From Acidimicrobiia bacterium (lineage in GTDB: Bacteria; Actinomycetota; Acidimicrobiia; Acidimicrobiales; Bin134), in contig JAJEDQ010000100.1 in the NCBI GenBank assembly GCA_022821445.1, positions 1-35,159 of the forward strand: 35,159 bases of DNA. Direction: 5' to 3'. The notes under the pieces were generated by a model. That model was not told the origin of the DNA. It did not search any database and saw nothing but the letters and a program-made list of their open reading frames with translations. The position numbers and the translations under genes were made by a program. Below are positions 32,274 through 35,159 of this stretch, one piece after another (position 1 is the first letter of the stretch; every line of letters begins with the position of its first letter).

Positions 32274-34982
32274 ATGGCGGATCCTGACCAGCTGGTGAAA
32301 GGCGCCCGGGTTTGTTTGCCCGGGGATGATGATGTGGTGACGCTGGTGCAGGTGACCCAGGGGGCGTTCTGGGAGGTCGTCTATCGGGGTTCGGACGGCA
32401 GCCTGGGCGAGGTCACATTGCCTGAGGCTGAAGTACCAGAGATCAAGCTGATGTCATCGGCGGGACCGGTTCGCTTCAGCGGAGATCCTCGCCGGTTTCG
32501 GCTGGGGGTGGAGGCGCTGCGGATTGAGAGCATGTTCCGCCACGACATGGCCGCGTTGGCCGTTTCGAACATCTCCCCGTTGCCCCATCAGCTTGACGCG
32601 GTGTACGGGTCGTTGCTGCCGGAGCCGGTGCTCAGATTCTTGCTGGCAGACGATCCAGGCGCTGGCAAGACCATTATGGCTGGGCTTTACATCAAGGAGC
32701 TGATGCTGCGCCATGCCGCCGATCGAGTGTTGGTCGTGACCCCGGCCAACTTGCGCCCGCAGTGGCAGCGTGAGCTGGCCGAGCGGTTCGACATCCACTG
32801 CACTCAATTCGACTCGGCAATGTTGCATGCCCACCCGACACAGAACCCTTGGGATCAGCACGATTTGGTGGTGGTGTCGCGGGATTTGCTCCGGCGAGAG
32901 GAGGTGATGGAGGGGTTTGCCGGTGCTGAGCGGGAGTGGGACTTGGCCATCATCGACGAGGCCCACGGGTTCACGCTCGATGTCGATAGCAAGGGTCTGA
33001 TCAAAAGGCGCAGCGAGCGCTATAAGGCGGCTGAGGCAGTAGCCCGGAAGGCGCATCGACTGATCCTGTTGACGGCCACGCCGCACTCGGGCCGCAACGA
33101 GTCAATGTGGGGACTGCTTCGATTGCTCGACCCGGACGCCTATGGCGACCGCTGCCCCTCAGGCGATGTGCCGCTGAATCCCCACCAGTACCGCAAGGTT
33201 GCCAAGGAGGAGATGGTGGACATGAGGGGCGAAGCCCTGTTCAAGCCCCGTCACCCGCACACGGTGGCCTACAACCTCGCGGGCGCGGAACGGGACTTGT
33301 ACGAAGCGGTCACCAGCTTTGTGTCCACCGAACTGGCTCGCATCCGAGGCGAGAGCGGGCCGCGGGTTGCCGGTTTTGCGCTCACCACCATGCAACGGCG
33401 GCTGGCGTCGTCGCTGCGGGCCATCAAGCGCACGTTGGAGCGCCGAGTCAACCGCTTGGAACAAGCGCTGGAAGACCCCGCGGCCTATCTGCGGAGCCGC
33501 CAGGAATTCATCTCCGACGTCTACGGCGAGCAGCATCCCGACGAGTTGGGCGACCTCAACGAAGACGAGCGCTGGGAGATGGAAGAGAGAGCCCTCGAGG
33601 AGTGGTTACCGGGAACCATCACAGAGCTGGAGGAGGAGTTGACCGCATTGCGCCCCCTGCTCATCCAGGCCGAGGAGGCTGAGGCAGCGGGCACGGAGGT
33701 GAAGCTGAACGAGTTGCTCGAAGTGGTGCGCCAGGAGGGCCTGAGCGACGATCCGTCGGTCAAGTTGCTGATCTTCACCGAGCACCGCGACACCCTCCAC
33801 TATCTGGTGGAGAAGTTGTCGCCAGACTTCGATGTGGTCTCCATCCACGGTGGCATGAGGCTGGGAGACCGGATTGCCGCGGAAAGGGACTTTCGGGAAC
33901 GGGCCCAGGTCATGGTGGCCACCGAGGCCGCCGGAGAGGGCATCAACCTCCAGTTCTGCCATCTGATGGTGAACTACGACATCCCGTGGAACCCGAACCG
34001 GTTGGAACAGCGCATGGGCCGCATCCACCGCATCGGCCAGACCCGCGATGTTCATATCTACAACATGGTTGCCGCCAACACCCTTGAGGGCCATGTGCTG
34101 GCCACCCTTCTCCAGAAATTGGAGAACATGGGCAGAGTTCTCGGGGACAAGGTGTTCGACGTGATAGGGGAGACCTTTGCTGGATATCGCCTGGCAGAGT
34201 TGATCGAGCAGGTACTGGCCAAAGAACTCAGCCCAGACGACGCTGTTGAGAGCATCGGCGGAGACCAAGCTGATCCCGAGACGGAGGCGAGGTTCCGCGA
34301 GCTCACCAAGGAGGCGCTCGCCACCCGGTACCTGGATTGGCAGTCACAAGCCGAAGCCGCTGCTCGGTCAGCGGAGCGACGACTCCCGACCGGCTACATC
34401 GAGAAGTTCTTCACCGACGCAGTTGACTTTTTGGGAGGCAAAGTCGAACATCGGCTCGACCCCGGCGCCCTGCGAGTAACTCGCACACCCGACGAACTGG
34501 TTGCGGGGTCTCGGGCCGCTGGTGCAACCCGAGAGGTGTATCCGAGCTATGAGCGCATCACCTTCGACAAAGCAGTTCGCCTCCGGGCGCACACCAGCGG
34601 AGGTGAGCATGCCGTCCCAGAGGCTGAGCTATGCGGTCCCGGCCACCCCCTCTTCGATGCAGCGCTCAACACCGTGATCGTCCGCACTCGGGCCGATGTG
34701 GAGGCAGGAGCGGTGTTCTCCGCCCCTGACGTTGATGCGCCAACAGTCCTGTTTTTCCTCACCGGGGACTGTGTGGACGGCACCGGCGAGATGGTCCACC
34801 GGGCATTTGCCACCGTTGCCGAACCGCAGGGCCAAGCTCTCAGACCAAGCCGTGAGCTGCTGTATGACATGTTCCTCCACGAAGCTGAAGCACCCGAGGT
34901 GACTCTTTCTGATGTCGACAAGGTCGTGAACTGGGCGCGGCAGCACGAGTTCGAGCCTCACTTCCAGCAGGCCAGCACCTAG
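32274..34982 (+). CDS. SNF2-type DNA helicase/ATPase
   Basis: A 902-residue superfamily 2 ATPase. Motifs: PLPHQLDAVYGSLL (Q-like region), LLADDPGAGKTIMAGLYIKE (motif I), VVTPANLRPQWQREL (Ia), WDLAIIDEAHGF (DEAH, motif II), LILLTATPHSG (III), KLLIFTEHRDTLHYLVEKL (IV), VMVATEAAGEGINLQ (V) and QRMGRIHRIGQTRDVHIYN (VI). A coiled-coil insert (about residues 395-500) separates the two helicase halves, and a C-terminal part of about 200 residues has no domain I can name. Its layout resembles helicases of phage-defence islands such as DrmD of DISARM, but the partner genes lie beyond the window. ATG 32274 has a weak GGGACC site; longer starts lack support. Confidence 0.9.
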   Translation: MADPDQLVKGARVCLPGDDDVVTLVQVTQGAFWEVVYRGSDGSLGEVTLPEAEVPEIKLMSSAGPVRFSGDPRRFRLGVEALRIESMFRHDMAALAVSNISPLPHQLDAVYGSLLPEPVLRFLLADDPGAGKTIMAGLYIKELMLRHAADRVLVVTPANLRPQWQRELAERFDIHCTQFDSAMLHAHPTQNPWDQHDLVVVSRDLLRREEVMEGFAGAEREWDLAIIDEAHGFTLDVDSKGLIKRRSERYKAAEAVARKAHRLILLTATPHSGRNESMWGLLRLLDPDAYGDRCPSGDVPLNPHQYRKVAKEEMVDMRGEALFKPRHPHTVAYNLAGAERDLYEAVTSFVSTELARIRGESGPRVAGFALTTMQRRLASSLRAIKRTLERRVNRLEQALEDPAAYLRSRQEFISDVYGEQHPDELGDLNEDERWEMEERALEEWLPGTITELEEELTALRPLLIQAEEAEAAGTEVKLNELLEVVRQEGLSDDPSVKLLIFTEHRDTLHYLVEKLSPDFDVVSIHGGMRLGDRIAAERDFRERAQVMVATEAAGEGINLQFCHLMVNYDIPWNPNRLEQRMGRIHRIGQTRDVHIYNMVAANTLEGHVLATLLQKLENMGRVLGDKVFDVIGETFAGYRLAELIEQVLAKELSPDDAVESIGGDQADPETEARFRELTKEALATRYLDWQSQAEAAARSAERRLPTGYIEKFFTDAVDFLGGKVEHRLDPGALRVTRTPDELVAGSRAAGATREVYPSYERITFDKAVRLRAHTSGGEHAVPEAELCGPGHPLFDAALNTVIVRTRADVEAGAVFSAPDVDAPTVLFFLTGDCVDGTGEMVHRAFATVAEPQGQALRPSRELLYDMFLHEAEAPEVTLSDVDKVVNWARQHEFEPHFQQAST

Positions 34983-34994
34983 CGGACTCGGGTC

Positions 34995-35159
34995 GTGCGC
35001 ATCACCGAGGACTACCTCACCAAGGCATTCGCAGAGATAGCGGCCCGTCAGCAAACCGCCCTGCTCGACCTCGATACAGAGGTTGAGCGCGGGGTGGCCG
35101 GCGCAGAGGGCCGCCGCCGACAAGCCGAGCTCGCGGCGGCAGAGACCACCGCGAAACGC
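34995..35159 (+). CDS. Start of an unidentified gene (cut by window edge)
   Basis: An open frame begins with GTG 34995, 12 bases after the helicase stop, and runs to the window end (55 codons). It reads VRITEDYLTKAFAEIAARQQ and continues with a highly charged, Ala/Glu/Arg-rich helix typical of a coiled coil. The short gap suggests one operon with the helicase. The family cannot be assigned from this piece. Confidence 0.55.
   Translation, partial: MRITEDYLTKAFAEIAARQQTALLDLDTEVERGVAGAEGRRRQAELAAAETTAKR

Noticed and set aside
1-35159. CRISPR arrays, insertion sequences and integrases
   Set aside because: No regularly spaced identical repeats of CRISPR size and no transposase or integrase motif were found. 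The 35-38 nt repeats occur in pairs only and differ from each other.

Overview
The window is GC-rich and has closely packed genes, frequent GTG starts and actinobacterial gene types. It reads as an actinomycete chromosome; the gene mix (deoC with two aldehyde dehydrogenases, an N-acyl-D-amino-acid deacylase, paired FtsX-type exporters) makes a member of the Acidimicrobiia my best guess. That placement is inference; there is no rRNA or marker phylogeny here.

Left flank (1-8865): a nucleoside-salvage block (two aldehyde dehydrogenases and deoC on the minus strand, divergent from upp), a small cysteine-containing helical protein, an N-acyl-D-amino-acid deacylase coupled to an ATP-NAD-kinase-like protein, a LysM lipoprotein, a 46-residue zinc-ribbon protein and a single-pass membrane protein. 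Five boundaries in this flank carry diverged direct repeats offset by 35-38 nt. Two of them form tiny overlapping reading frames between genes.

Centre (about 9080-23331): a ribosomal-peptide (RiPP) cluster. A 95-residue precursor of the nitrile-hydratase-leader-peptide (NHLP) family ends in a predicted five-residue core, LCCGG. Around it are a fused RRE/E1-like/YcaO cyclodehydratase, a covalent-FAD type oxidase in place of the usual FMN dehydrogenase, an unrecognised 377-residue protein, and an NHLM export set (C39 peptidase/ABC, second ABC, and an HlyD protein reduced to 180 residues). The same locus encodes a polyprenyl diphosphate synthase, overlapped by an AlkB-type membrane di-iron hydroxylase fused in frame to a complete but catalytically degenerate GlnE-like (glutamine synthetase adenylyltransferase) region. 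A simple working model: YcaO cyclises the two cysteines, the FAD enzyme oxidises the rings or another site, the isoprenoid and hydroxylase genes supply or tailor a lipid part, and the C39 transporter removes the leader and exports the product. Each step is inferred from family knowledge.

Right flank (23473-35159): a 1-Cys peroxiredoxin, a LolD/MacB-type ABC ATPase with two large FtsX permeases (the second apparently has ATA where its paralogue has ATG), glucose-6-phosphate isomerase, a 350-bp spacer with an aberrant tRNA-like element and a 15-bp perfect hairpin, a SNF2-type helicase of the kind found in defence islands, and the start of a following gene.
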